A stretch of DNA of 64,000 bases from Providencia hangzhouensis (lineage in GTDB: Bacteria; Pseudomonadota; Gammaproteobacteria; Enterobacterales; Enterobacteriaceae). Location: assembly GCF_029193595.2 (NCBI RefSeq), contig NZ_CP135052.1, positions 2,356,001 to 2,420,000 of the forward strand. Direction: 5' to 3'. The translations under genes were made by a program, and so were the position numbers. Positions 8,949-17,033 of the stretch are shown here, in pieces (position 1 is the stretch's first letter; each line of letters begins with the position of its first letter). The notes under the pieces were generated by a model. That model was not told the origin of the DNA and ran no database searches. It saw only the letters and a list, made by a program, of their open reading frames with translations.

Positions 8949-9583
8949 TTAAGGTTGAGAACGCCTAAACGTCAAGTTATAGCGGTAAGGCCCTAACAAC
9001 GGGTGTACACCTGATTTAATACGACGTACTCCATGATAATTTAACCGTGACCGACCGCCCCATACCAAGACATCCCCATGTTCTAAATAAACAGCGATTT
9101 TAGGCGCATCACGGGTTGCCCCACCAAAATCAAATATTGTGGGTAGCCCTAAAGAAAAAGAAACAATTGGATGAGTGAAATCAGCTTCGTCTTTGTCTTG
9201 GTGCAATGACATTGCAGCGCCAACTGCATACCGGTTAATTAGCAAGCATCAGGGATAAAATGTTCGAAGCCAGCGGTACTCGCTGCTGAAGTTGCCAATT
9301 GAACAAACGAAATAGGCATAGGTTGCCACGGCTGATTCGTGACAGGGTCACGCTGACTGTAACGATAACCCTTTTTATCTGTCACCCAACCCCAGTCGCC
9401 GCAGTTAGTCATTGCTGCCGACATTTGATAACCATTGGGTGTTGCCATATGCCTTAATGGATTAGCAGTAATAACGTTGCTTAATGACTGCAATAATGCA
9501 TCACTTTGCCCCAGTAAAAAACCTTTGAGTAAAAAAGCCTCTGGTGCAATTTGTACGATATTATCTTCATCAGGAAATAACAT
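8949..9583 (-). pseudogene. alkB: alkB, DNA/RNA oxidative dealkylase, disrupted by a one-base frameshift
   Basis: AlkB removes methyl groups from 1-methyladenine and 3-methylcytosine by Fe(II)/2-oxoglutarate oxidation. The N-terminal part reads from the ATG at 9583 (MLFPDEDN) to GFEHFIPDAC and then hits TAA at 9240. In another phase the rest continues without loss as LINRYAVGAAMSLHQDKDE through the RYNLTFRR end at 8949. E. coli AlkB reads PDACLINRYAPG across this point, so exactly one base is missing (TGC-TAATT where TGC-yTAATT is expected). The iron ligands HxD (LHQDKD) and the distal His (YHGVRR) all lie after the break. Both halves are otherwise clean, so the lesion is recent or a sequencing error. 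Confidence 0.9.
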
Positions 9584-9643
9584 ATTAGTCACTAGTCACT
9601 TTTTTATAATCCAAGTGAATACTCTAATGGATATTAACACAGG

Positions 9644-9677
9644 AAAAAAGGTTGCTTAGCACAACAAATAAGCAACC
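9644..9677 (-). terminator. Intrinsic terminator of the EamA gene
   Basis: Read on the minus strand, an 8-bp stem (GGTTGCTT against AAGCAACC, 9670-9677 with 9650-9657) with a 12-base loop is followed directly by six T (9649-9644). It starts 12 bases after the EamA stop codon. Confidence 0.85.
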
Positions 9678-9689
9678 ATCAAAATACCT

Positions 9690-10562
9690 TTAACGTTGAT
9701 AAGCTAAAGTGACTTTTCTTGTTTCCGCTCGTTGGCTCGCCCACACACTGAGTAAAATGACAACCATACCAATAAATTGCAAGGTGCTAAGTTGTTGATT
9801 GAGATAAAACCACCCTAAAACCACCGCACTCACAGGGCTTAAGAAACCCAGTGACGCAACTGAACTTGGGCCTAATATTGCAAGCCCACGGAACCATAAA
9901 GCGTAAGTCAATGCTCCACCAATAAGCGTTAGATACCCCAACCCGATTAAATTTAATGAACTTAACGGTGGCAAAGCCGGCTCAAACACAATGGCAAATG
10001 GTAATAAAACTAAGCCTCCCGCAGTTAATTGCCATGAAGTAAAGGTTAAAGCGCTCACTGGTGGCTGCCAGCGGCGACTCAAAACCGTCCCTGCGGCCAT
10101 TGAAAATGCGCCTGCTAACCCTGCAACAATGCCTAGAGGGTCTAAGGCGGCATTCGGTGTTAAAAGTAATATTGCTACCCCGAATACCCCCGCTATTGAT
10201 GCGATAATGGATACCGCTGATAACCGATTATTTAACAACCAGTAGCTTAGAAATAGTACAATTAATGGCTGTACGGCGCCAACCGTTGCAGCTACACCAC
10301 CAGGTAAGCGATACGCAGCAATAAACAGTAACCACCAAAATAAAGAAAAATTTAAAACACCTAATATCACCACACGTAACCACCAAATACCCTCGGGAAG
10401 TTTTCGCAGCACGAGTATCAATAGTAACCCTGCGGGTAAAGCGCGCAATACCGCCAATGTTAATGGTATCCCTGCGGGTAACATTTCTGTTGTCACTAAG
10501 TATGTGCTCCCCCATACAATAGGTGCCAATGCAGTCAATCCTAAAACTGTTATACGACCCAT
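9690..10562 (-). CDS. EamA/DMT family transporter, PecM-like
   Basis: This 290-residue inner-membrane protein has ten predicted helices arranged as two EamA repeats. The first repeat starts ALAPIVWGSTYLVTTE, the second AGLAGAFSMAAGTVLSRRW. The family exports metabolites, and in Dickeya the homologous PecM exports the pigment indigoidine. It is divergent from a MarR regulator that closely resembles PecS, so the pair looks like a pecS/pecM-type efflux switch, probably for a small aromatic or oxidative-stress metabolite. The ribosome site GAGAG is 7 bases before the ATG. No indigoidine synthase is in the window. Confidence 0.9.
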   Translation of the reverse strand: MGRITVLGLTALAPIVWGSTYLVTTEMLPAGIPLTLAVLRALPAGLLLILVLRKLPEGIWWLRVVILGVLNFSLFWWLLFIAAYRLPGGVAATVGAVQPLIVLFLSYWLLNNRLSAVSIIASIAGVFGVAILLLTPNAALDPLGIVAGLAGAFSMAAGTVLSRRWQPPVSALTFTSWQLTAGGLVLLPFAIVFEPALPPLSSLNLIGLGYLTLIGGALTYALWFRGLAILGPSSVASLGFLSPVSAVVLGWFYLNQQLSTLQFIGMVVILLSVWASQRAETRKVTLAYQR

Positions 10563-10580
10563 ATTTCTACTCTCTTAATT

Positions 10581-10625
10581 TATCTTGACCTCAAGATATG
10601 TGCATTTTACCTTGACGTCAAGATA
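10581..10625. promoter_or_regulatory. Two MarR-type operators overlapping divergent promoters
   Basis: Site 1 is a perfect palindrome, TATCTTGA-CC-TCAAGATA, at 10581-10598. Site 2 at 10608-10625 has the same sequence with one mismatch (TACCTTGA-CG-TCAAGATA). Their centres are 27 bp apart. The core TTGACGTCAA of site 2 reads as a -35 element in both directions. Rightward it pairs with CATTAT at 10635-10640 (17-bp spacer). Leftward it pairs with TATCTT inside site 1 (17-bp spacer). A regulator bound here would block both genes. Confidence 0.7.
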
Positions 10626-10646
10626 AATAACCGCCATTATTGACCT

Positions 10647-11141
10647 ATGGATAGAATAGATAAAATCACTCAACAGTGGGAAAGAGAACGCCCTGACCTC
10701 GATATTAGCCCAATGGGATTAATTGGTCGGTTGGGTAATGTCGCGTACCACTTAACTCGGGAAATGGAAAAGGTCTTCGCTCAGTTTGGTCTTAACCGTT
10801 CAAGTTTTGATGTGCTTGCAACTTTGCGCCGTGCAGGAGCCCCCTATACGCTAAGCCCAGGGGAAATGCTCTCAACGTTGATGGTTACATCGGGGACAAT
10901 GACTAACCGAATAGACCAATTAGAAAAAGCGGGGTTAGTCATCCGCCATACCAACCCGGATGATGGCCGCGGTTTTTTGGTTTCATTAACAACTGAAGGC
11001 TTAACGCTAATCAACCAACTTATTGAAGTACATACACAAAACCAAGCTCGCCTCGTTGCTAAATTGTCACCACAAGAGCAACAAGCATTGAATCAGTTAT
11101 TGCGAACATTCTTAGCGTCATTTGAGCCTAATGAAAAATAA
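10647..11141 (+). CDS. MarR family regulator, PecS-like
   Basis: This is a 164-residue winged helix-turn-helix regulator. The N-terminal extension QQWERERPDLDISPM is a signature of the PecS branch, which responds to urate or xanthine and controls pecM-type exporters. The DNA-binding wing region includes LMVTSGTMTNRIDQLEKAG (about 90-108) and the basic turn PDDGRGFLV. The start is supported by the PecS-like extension, but there is no ribosome site. The predicted -10 box ends only six bases before the ATG, so the transcript may be leaderless. A bidirectional terminator follows at 11156. Confidence 0.93.
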   Translation: MDRIDKITQQWERERPDLDISPMGLIGRLGNVAYHLTREMEKVFAQFGLNRSSFDVLATLRRAGAPYTLSPGEMLSTLMVTSGTMTNRIDQLEKAGLVIRHTNPDDGRGFLVSLTTEGLTLINQLIEVHTQNQARLVAKLSPQEQQALNQLLRTFLASFEPNEK

Positions 11142-11155
11142 CACGCTGTCTTGAG

Positions 11156-11193
11156 AATAATACGAGGGGGAAATATCTCCCCCTCGTATTATT
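11156..11193. terminator. Bidirectional terminator between the marR-like gene and yehQ
   Basis: A perfect 15-bp stem (AATAATACGAGGGGG at 11156-11170 against 11179-11193) has an 8-base loop, with A-rich and T-rich flanks. It lies 15 bases past the marR-like stop. Its right arm includes the yehQ stop codon, so yehQ translation runs into the stem. The right arm ends ATTATT on the + strand and the left arm supplies TATTATT on the minus strand. Confidence 0.85.
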
Positions 11194-13231
11194 CATTGAA
11201 TTGAAAAGGCAATGGCATTTGTAACCTTTCAAAACGGTCACATAAATAAACTAACTGTAATAGTACTTGGGGTTGTAAGTCACTGGAGGTAATCAATGGC
11301 TTAAACTGATTAGCCAACCAAAGAGCCCCCAAATCCTCAAGCGTTCTAATGACATACGCGATTTCATTTTGTTGAGTTTGGGATAAACATTGCCTTCCTG
11401 TACACGCTTGCGTTTCTAGTACTGAAAGTATCGGCCGAACAAGCTGGCTAGCTAACGTTAATTCAGGCACAAAAGCTTGGCTTTTTTGCTGTTTTTTCGC
11501 CATATATTCGATAATTTTATTAAAAAAACCGGAACGTTGCTTCTTACGTGGTGTACTTTCAAAGTCTAAGTAGAACAACTCAATGCTGTGTTCTTTTTTT
11601 AACCATAGCGTTTTAGGTACCAACTGAATCGCCTCTTGCGAATGATTTACCTGCACCGTAACAGCACAAATTGGCCATTGCTGTTTTGTAATAAAACGCA
11701 ATTCTTCAATTTTATGGTCATCACTCCCTTGCCAGTTTAACCGTAAAAATGCTCGGTTTTTTTGTGAGTCAGTCACCGCCCATAAGACACATTGTTCTGT
11801 TTCATCCCAATAGAGTGGCTCATAGTCATCAATATGCAATAAAACGGGGGAAAACCTGTTGTCTTGTGTGAGTGTTGGCAACTCATTCGCTGCTAACTGC
11901 CAATCGGTATAACCAAATTCAGCTTTAATGTTAAGGTAATCATTGGTTGTTATCCCATTTTCTTGACTGCTAACGGCATAGCTTTCGCCACTGACTGATA
12001 ATTTCCCCTCCTCTGATAACCGTGGTGAATGCAATTTAAAGGGAGTTTTCATCAAACTCTCGGCGGTATGTTTCCATAACGCCAGTGTTTGCCAAACATT
12101 TTGTCGATTAAACGTTGGGTCAAGGCTATTACTACGACCTTGCGTGCATTGAATGATTTTTTTATTTTGTCGATCCCAAAAACTCAATGTAGCACCAATC
12201 GCACCACTTTCGGTTTTCCACCAATTTGCATCGATAGGCAATAAATCAAATTCTATGGGTTGATCGCTATACTGCCGCCTTTGCAACCCTTTGAGTTCAA
12301 TAAGCTGATGTTCATTTGCTACTGATAATTGATGCAAATAAGCTGATATTTCAGCTATCAACCGTAAAACTTGCCCTTCATCCATTGTAAAGTGCTTATC
12401 AGCTAACCGCCTGACTTGCTGGCTAAGGCGTCTCATATAATTGGCTAAGCGAGGCAACCCTTCCGCACGCGCTGACATATTCAGTAATTGTAACTGGCTA
12501 GCACTGCTTTGGCTAATATGCGATAGCCCTTGTCGTAACATATCCTGAATGAATTGTTCGATTGAACTCATCACTATTTTATCATCTTGGCTAAGCGCCT
12601 GTTGATGAGTTTGACTTGCGGTTAATTCCTCTGGCCAATGCCACTCTTGGCCATGCTGAAGCATTAATTTTGCAATAATAGCAAGATGAACCGCATTTTT
12701 TTGTTTTTCGGGTAGTGATGAAATCATGCCCTGCAAACCACTACCACGCATATAAATAATTGGCTCATCATATTCTGGTAGAATGATTTTTAACTGGTTC
12801 GATTGCGCTTCATAAACTAATTCTTTTTCTTGCCACTCCTGTATAAATCTAAACGCTAAACGCATATCAGGCTTAGAAGCTTGCTTGATTAGGCTTTCTG
12901 GTAACAATGCTAATAATTCGCTTAGCACCGTTTCACTGGCTATCGGCTCCGCTGAATCAATTTCTGTGGTTGCATTCGATTGTACCCACAAAACGGCCGC
13001 TAAAATGTGTTTACAGCACCCTGTTGCTGGGCAATCACAAGTGGCTTTTTGGATCCCTTGTGCATCTAAAGAAACACGTTGCCCATCACTCGTGAATGTT
13101 CCAGCGTCTAAGTCTGTTGGGTTAACTTTTTGGTTTTCAACGTCTTTACGTGCACGTCGAAGTAACCCCACATTCGCAAATACGGCTAATGCATCGTCAT
13201 CATACTGTAAGTAACTGTTTTGCCAACTCAT
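11189..13231 (-). CDS. yehQ: SWIM zinc-finger protein YehQ
   Basis: Last gene of the yehI-L-M-P-Q operon. From the ATG at 13231 the protein is 680 residues. Near residues 65-75 it carries the SWIM motif CDCPATGCCKH (CxC...CxH), a zinc site usually used for nucleic-acid or protein contacts. The remainder has no enzyme motif I recognise; residues about 90-350 are helical. I prefer this start over the in-frame codon at 13252. AGAGG lies 7 bases upstream, and ATGA overlaps the yehP stop, which implies translational coupling. Length and context match E. coli YehQ. The role in the AAA/VWA complex is unknown; substrate or nucleic-acid recognition is a guess. Confidence 0.9.
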   Translation of the reverse strand: MSWQNSYLQYDDDALAVFANVGLLRRARKDVENQKVNPTDLDAGTFTSDGQRVSLDAQGIQKATCDCPATGCCKHILAAVLWVQSNATTEIDSAEPIASETVLSELLALLPESLIKQASKPDMRLAFRFIQEWQEKELVYEAQSNQLKIILPEYDEPIIYMRGSGLQGMISSLPEKQKNAVHLAIIAKLMLQHGQEWHWPEELTASQTHQQALSQDDKIVMSSIEQFIQDMLRQGLSHISQSSASQLQLLNMSARAEGLPRLANYMRRLSQQVRRLADKHFTMDEGQVLRLIAEISAYLHQLSVANEHQLIELKGLQRRQYSDQPIEFDLLPIDANWWKTESGAIGATLSFWDRQNKKIIQCTQGRSNSLDPTFNRQNVWQTLALWKHTAESLMKTPFKLHSPRLSEEGKLSVSGESYAVSSQENGITTNDYLNIKAEFGYTDWQLAANELPTLTQDNRFSPVLLHIDDYEPLYWDETEQCVLWAVTDSQKNRAFLRLNWQGSDDHKIEELRFITKQQWPICAVTVQVNHSQEAIQLVPKTLWLKKEHSIELFYLDFESTPRKKQRSGFFNKIIEYMAKKQQKSQAFVPELTLASQLVRPILSVLETQACTGRQCLSQTQQNEIAYVIRTLEDLGALWLANQFKPLITSSDLQPQVLLQLVYLCDRFERLQMPLPFQFNE

Positions 13232-14382
13232 TGCATGACCTCTGCTAACCATTGTGCAAAATGTTCCGGTGTTAATGCCGCAACATGCATCCCTCTATCT
13301 GCAAGTTTTTGGGCAATGTCTGGATCATAAACGGGCAGTGCCTCATCATCCAACGCCGCTAGACCCAATAACTTCACTTGTTGGCTATGTAGGCGTTGTG
13401 TGCAATTGAGTAAATGATTGAGGGCGCCCCCCTCTTCAAAATCACTGATTAAGCTAATCACGGTACGTTTTGGATTGCGGATTAAACTTTCGCAATATTG
13501 CATAGCTTTAGCGATATCCGTTCCGCCCCCCAATTGCACTGTCATTAACACTTCAACAGGATCATGAGCAAGGTGGCTTAAATCAACCACTTGAGTATCA
13601 AAAATCACTAAAGATACACGTACTGTCGGTAATGCCGCTAATATACTTGCGCATACAGCCGCATACATAATAGAACTCGCCATCGAGCCACTCTGGTCCA
13701 CACACAGGATCACATCCCATGGTAAATGTTGTTGCTGACGAGAATTAAAGTGAGGCGTTTTTATCACTAACCGTTGATTTTGTTTATCATAATTCTTTAA
13801 GTTGGCGGCAATAGTTCCTCGCCAATCAAAATTACGGCTGTTTGGTACCAGTGAGCGTCGAAAACGGTTACGCCGCCCTGTTAATGCATGACGAAATTGG
13901 TTACGCATTTGACTCAAAATATCATCCACCACTTTGCGTATAATATTTTTAACGGCATCACGGGTTTCTTCGTTCATCTTCCCGCGTAGGCTTAACAAAG
14001 CTTTTGCGAGAGATTTTGTTGGCTCCATGGCATTTAGCGCTTGTGGGTCCTTTAATAAGCTACTGATCTCATAACGTTCTAATGCTTGGGATTGCATGCG
14101 CTCAAAGGTACTATTGGGGAACAATTTACGCGCTTGGTTTAACCAATTAACCGCCGTTAATTGAGAAGCATCTAAGGAACCATGGCGCCCAGTTTCTTGC
14201 TTTAAACCTCGGCGTTGGTATTCCCGACGATATAAAAAGTCCAAAGAGCGTTCTATTTTTAACTCTTCAGCACTAAAGGTGGCCTGGCCAAGTGCGTTAT
14301 CGGCATATTGCCCAAGTATTAAACGCCAGCGCTTAGCCAATTGAAGCTGTTCAGGGGTTAATGTGACATTTTTCTGACTCAT
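13228..14382 (-). CDS. yehP: VWA domain protein YehP, partner of the MoxR-type ATPase
   Basis: This is a 384-residue protein with a helical N-terminal half and a von Willebrand A domain from about residue 220. The metal site (MIDAS) is complete: DQSGSM at 229-234 gives DxSxS, GGGTDIAKA supplies the Thr, and SLISDFEEGG the second Asp. MoxR AAA+ ATPases work in pairs with such VWA proteins (RavA-ViaA, NorQ-NorD, CoxD-CoxE), where the VWA protein links the motor to its target. The stop codon overlaps the yehQ start, and its start overlaps the last base of yehM. A cytoplasmic adaptor is the likely role. Confidence 0.93.
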   Translation of the reverse strand: MSQKNVTLTPEQLQLAKRWRLILGQYADNALGQATFSAEELKIERSLDFLYRREYQRRGLKQETGRHGSLDASQLTAVNWLNQARKLFPNSTFERMQSQALERYEISSLLKDPQALNAMEPTKSLAKALLSLRGKMNEETRDAVKNIIRKVVDDILSQMRNQFRHALTGRRNRFRRSLVPNSRNFDWRGTIAANLKNYDKQNQRLVIKTPHFNSRQQQHLPWDVILCVDQSGSMASSIMYAAVCASILAALPTVRVSLVIFDTQVVDLSHLAHDPVEVLMTVQLGGGTDIAKAMQYCESLIRNPKRTVISLISDFEEGGALNHLLNCTQRLHSQQVKLLGLAALDDEALPVYDPDIAQKLADRGMHVAALTPEHFAQWLAEVMQ

Positions 14383-16928
14383 TATTTGCCTTCCTGAGTG
14401 CTAATAAGCCAATTTTGTAACCCTAATTCAGTGAGCTGGCTTTGTAATTGTTGTTCAAGTTGAATCACTTGCATCATTTGTTGTTCATTAAATTCTGTTT
14501 GGTGCAATGTGAGCTCTTTTGCCTCAATCGCTAAGTCTTGTGCCACATATTGTGCCATTTGTGCATTTTGTTTTGGTGTTAGCTGGCTAAACGCAAACCG
14601 TAAATCAGGTAAAACCTGAATAAAACGCCCTTCATCCCATTCACTAAGCAACTGATTTAACATATCAATGAGTAATGGTATACGTAAGATCAACTCAGGT
14701 GCAGTTCGCATCACACCAATAAAATAGCCAATTGCCATTTCGGGATCACTACCGGTGCTGAACGCGCGTTTAATTTCCTCTATCAAGATGGTTTCATCAA
14801 TTTTCGCCCCAAGGTAACGCAAAGCATCAACGGCACCTTTTAAAAGAGGCGCATGGTTTAACTGCCCTTCACAGCGGTCTAATTCATGATAAAAATCGAT
14901 GCTATAATCATGATTTTTATTAATTTCAGGCATAAAAGTGATTAATTCACGGCAAGCAAGTAATGCTGAAAAATGGTGTTCCTGCTGCTGTTCATCCCCT
15001 TGTGTAATTTGTGCAAAACAATAAAACGCTTGTTGCAACAGGGCATCTAAACGTGCTTCGATAGCAAAACCATCTTCAATATCAAAGAATTGGCGCCCTC
15101 GCCACAGATGAACAAGCTTATGACCACAAGCTATCAAGGATTCAAACTTTGCATCCTGTTGAATATAGCCATCCAACAATGAAAATAATGCAGGCATCCG
15201 TTGATGCAGCCCAATTAATGCAGCTTGCATAAGTAGTACGACCGCACCTTGGCTTGAACGACTAACGCCTTGCTGTTCTAGGTTTTTTTCCATTTCAAAC
15301 AAACGGTTTAGCGCGATAGTTTTTAATTGTGTTCCTTGTTCCGATAAGGCAATCAATTCCCCTTCAACATTGGACGTCCACGCGTATTGCCATTCTTCAA
15401 ACAATAAATCCATTTGGTTACCAGACAAAAAGCTTGGCCCAGATAGATGCTTAGCAAAATGGATATCAAGAAATGCTAATAAATGCAGAAATCGGCTACG
15501 TGCACGATGTTGTTGATTACGATAGACATCTAAGCGACTCACCTTACTTAAGGTGTCATCAAGCTTGAAACGAAAACTTTTTGCCATTTCATAAGTTTCA
15601 GTGACCAGCGGAGGTGTTGCTGTCCCTTTGGGGATTTTCCCGAGTAAAAAGCCAGAGAAACAGGTTTTTATTTCCTGCCAAAGCTCAATTTGGCTTTCAT
15701 CTAAGCTACCTTTGATAAAAACACTTTGTAACCCATCTAACAGATCATATCGCCCAGGGCCTGCATGCCCACGAAAGGCGGCAAGACGAATGCTTTGCTC
15801 TGCGGCCAGTTTAACCGATAAAAAACCAGGAGCAGCTTCAAATTGCTTTTCACGTAAAACATTCGCAACTTTAGAAAGATAGGCAACACCTAGACGATTT
15901 CGATAAGCTTGCGTAGGCTGGTTATCTCCTGTTATCTGCGCTTGGCGTTGTTGTAACAATGACAACCATGATTGTTGGTAAAATGCGGGGGACGGCATTC
16001 CTGATGCATAGCCATTTAATGCATCGAGTTTGTCATAGCTATAGCGAATGAACCAAGCCTTGTCTTGTTCACCCAGTTTTTGCTGTTGGATAAACGTTTT
16101 TTGTTGTGCCGCAGAAAGCTTAAATTGTTGTTTGTGAGCCACTTCCAACCCTTCAAGAAGAGCAAGGGTATGAAAGCCCCCCGTTACCACCACAATTTTA
16201 GCCTGTGGATGTTGGGCTTTAATGGTTTGGATATGCGCTTGCATATATTGCTCACGCTGTATAGAACCTTCTGACTCAAGGACTTGGGGTTCATAATCAA
16301 GTCGTGCCAATGCACACCATATAAAGCTGTCCATAAAAAATACAGGCCAATCTGCCAGTTGTTCAATCGTTCTTAATTCAAAAATTTGTTCCCATAATTC
16401 ATCATGGTCACGGCAACCACTTTTCTTCGCAAGCTGGCTAATAAATAAGCTATGTGCTAAGTAACGCTCTTTCTGCAAACTTTGAGATTGCATATCATTA
16501 GCTTCGTCTTCATTAACTTGCGCTGTCCATGGTAAGTCAATAAAACGTAGCTGGGCTTGGTATTGCTGACCTATTTGTAAAGCCTGCCATTCTGGGGAAT
16601 ACTCACAGAATGGGAAATAGGCAGAACGAGTGACAGTGTCACTTTTATCATCTGTCTGTGTCGGTTTTAATTCTGTTTGCGCCATAATGGCGACGGGGGG
16701 CTGGGTATCATGATGTAATAAGCTCGTCAGTAGCTCATTAAAACTATCGGGTCCCTCGATTAAAACATAGTCAGGTTTGATTTGTTCAATCAAAGACAAC
16801 GTGCTGTATGCACATGCGGGACTATGATGCCGAATAGGTGCAAAGTAGATACCGGCTGATTCAAGTTGTTGCCTGTCGTGTAATGCATTTTCAATGCGTT
16901 CTGGTAAAGGTATAGATAGCAAGCTCAC
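14382..16928 (-). CDS. yehM: DUF5682 family protein YehM
   Basis: An 848-residue cytoplasmic protein. It starts at a GTG (16928) with AGGGA 8 bases upstream. The N-terminal 260 residues carry conserved-looking polar motifs: RHHSP (33-37), IEGPD (57-61), and GGFH (250-253) after a hydrophobic strand KIVVVT. This His/Glu/GxxH pattern recalls the TraB/TIKI/ChaN-like fold, but that is inference. The rest is helical. It is always placed, as I know it, beside a MoxR ATPase and a VWA protein. It shares one base with yehP downstream. E. coli YehM is somewhat shorter by my recollection. Confidence 0.9.
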   Translation of the reverse strand: MSLLSIPLPERIENALHDRQQLESAGIYFAPIRHHSPACAYSTLSLIEQIKPDYVLIEGPDSFNELLTSLLHHDTQPPVAIMAQTELKPTQTDDKSDTVTRSAYFPFCEYSPEWQALQIGQQYQAQLRFIDLPWTAQVNEDEANDMQSQSLQKERYLAHSLFISQLAKKSGCRDHDELWEQIFELRTIEQLADWPVFFMDSFIWCALARLDYEPQVLESEGSIQREQYMQAHIQTIKAQHPQAKIVVVTGGFHTLALLEGLEVAHKQQFKLSAAQQKTFIQQQKLGEQDKAWFIRYSYDKLDALNGYASGMPSPAFYQQSWLSLLQQRQAQITGDNQPTQAYRNRLGVAYLSKVANVLREKQFEAAPGFLSVKLAAEQSIRLAAFRGHAGPGRYDLLDGLQSVFIKGSLDESQIELWQEIKTCFSGFLLGKIPKGTATPPLVTETYEMAKSFRFKLDDTLSKVSRLDVYRNQQHRARSRFLHLLAFLDIHFAKHLSGPSFLSGNQMDLLFEEWQYAWTSNVEGELIALSEQGTQLKTIALNRLFEMEKNLEQQGVSRSSQGAVVLLMQAALIGLHQRMPALFSLLDGYIQQDAKFESLIACGHKLVHLWRGRQFFDIEDGFAIEARLDALLQQAFYCFAQITQGDEQQQEHHFSALLACRELITFMPEINKNHDYSIDFYHELDRCEGQLNHAPLLKGAVDALRYLGAKIDETILIEEIKRAFSTGSDPEMAIGYFIGVMRTAPELILRIPLLIDMLNQLLSEWDEGRFIQVLPDLRFAFSQLTPKQNAQMAQYVAQDLAIEAKELTLHQTEFNEQQMMQVIQLEQQLQSQLTELGLQNWLISTQEGK

Positions 16929-16995
16929 CGCTGATTTCCCTAAGGGTTATTCGCCTTGAATGGCCTTTGCTGATTTAATCATCGTGACAATAAAT

Positions 16996-17020
16996 GGGTA
17001 GAACCATAGCGGTTCTACCC
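16996..17020 (-). promoter_or_regulatory. Stem-loop in the yehL-yehM gap
   Basis: A perfect 10-bp stem (GGGTAGAACC at 16996-17005 against 17011-17020) with a 5-base loop lies in the only sizeable gap of the operon, 13 bases after the yehL stop. It is followed by ATTTATT rather than a clean T-run. A partial terminator or an RNA-processing and stability element that sets the ratio of YehL to YehM-P-Q is plausible. Confidence 0.55.
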
Positions 17021-17033
17021 TTGTTATGAAAAC

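Noticed and set aside
8949..9592. Two separate small genes of 98 and 117 codons
   Set aside because: Together they form one AlkB with a single-base frameshift. The GTG at 9592 used by the longer reading of the upstream part has no homologous support, and the downstream part has no start of its own.
9690..11141. Indigoidine biosynthesis locus next to the pecM/pecS-like pair
   Set aside because: No non-ribosomal peptide synthetase or other idg gene is present. Only the exporter-regulator pair resembles it.
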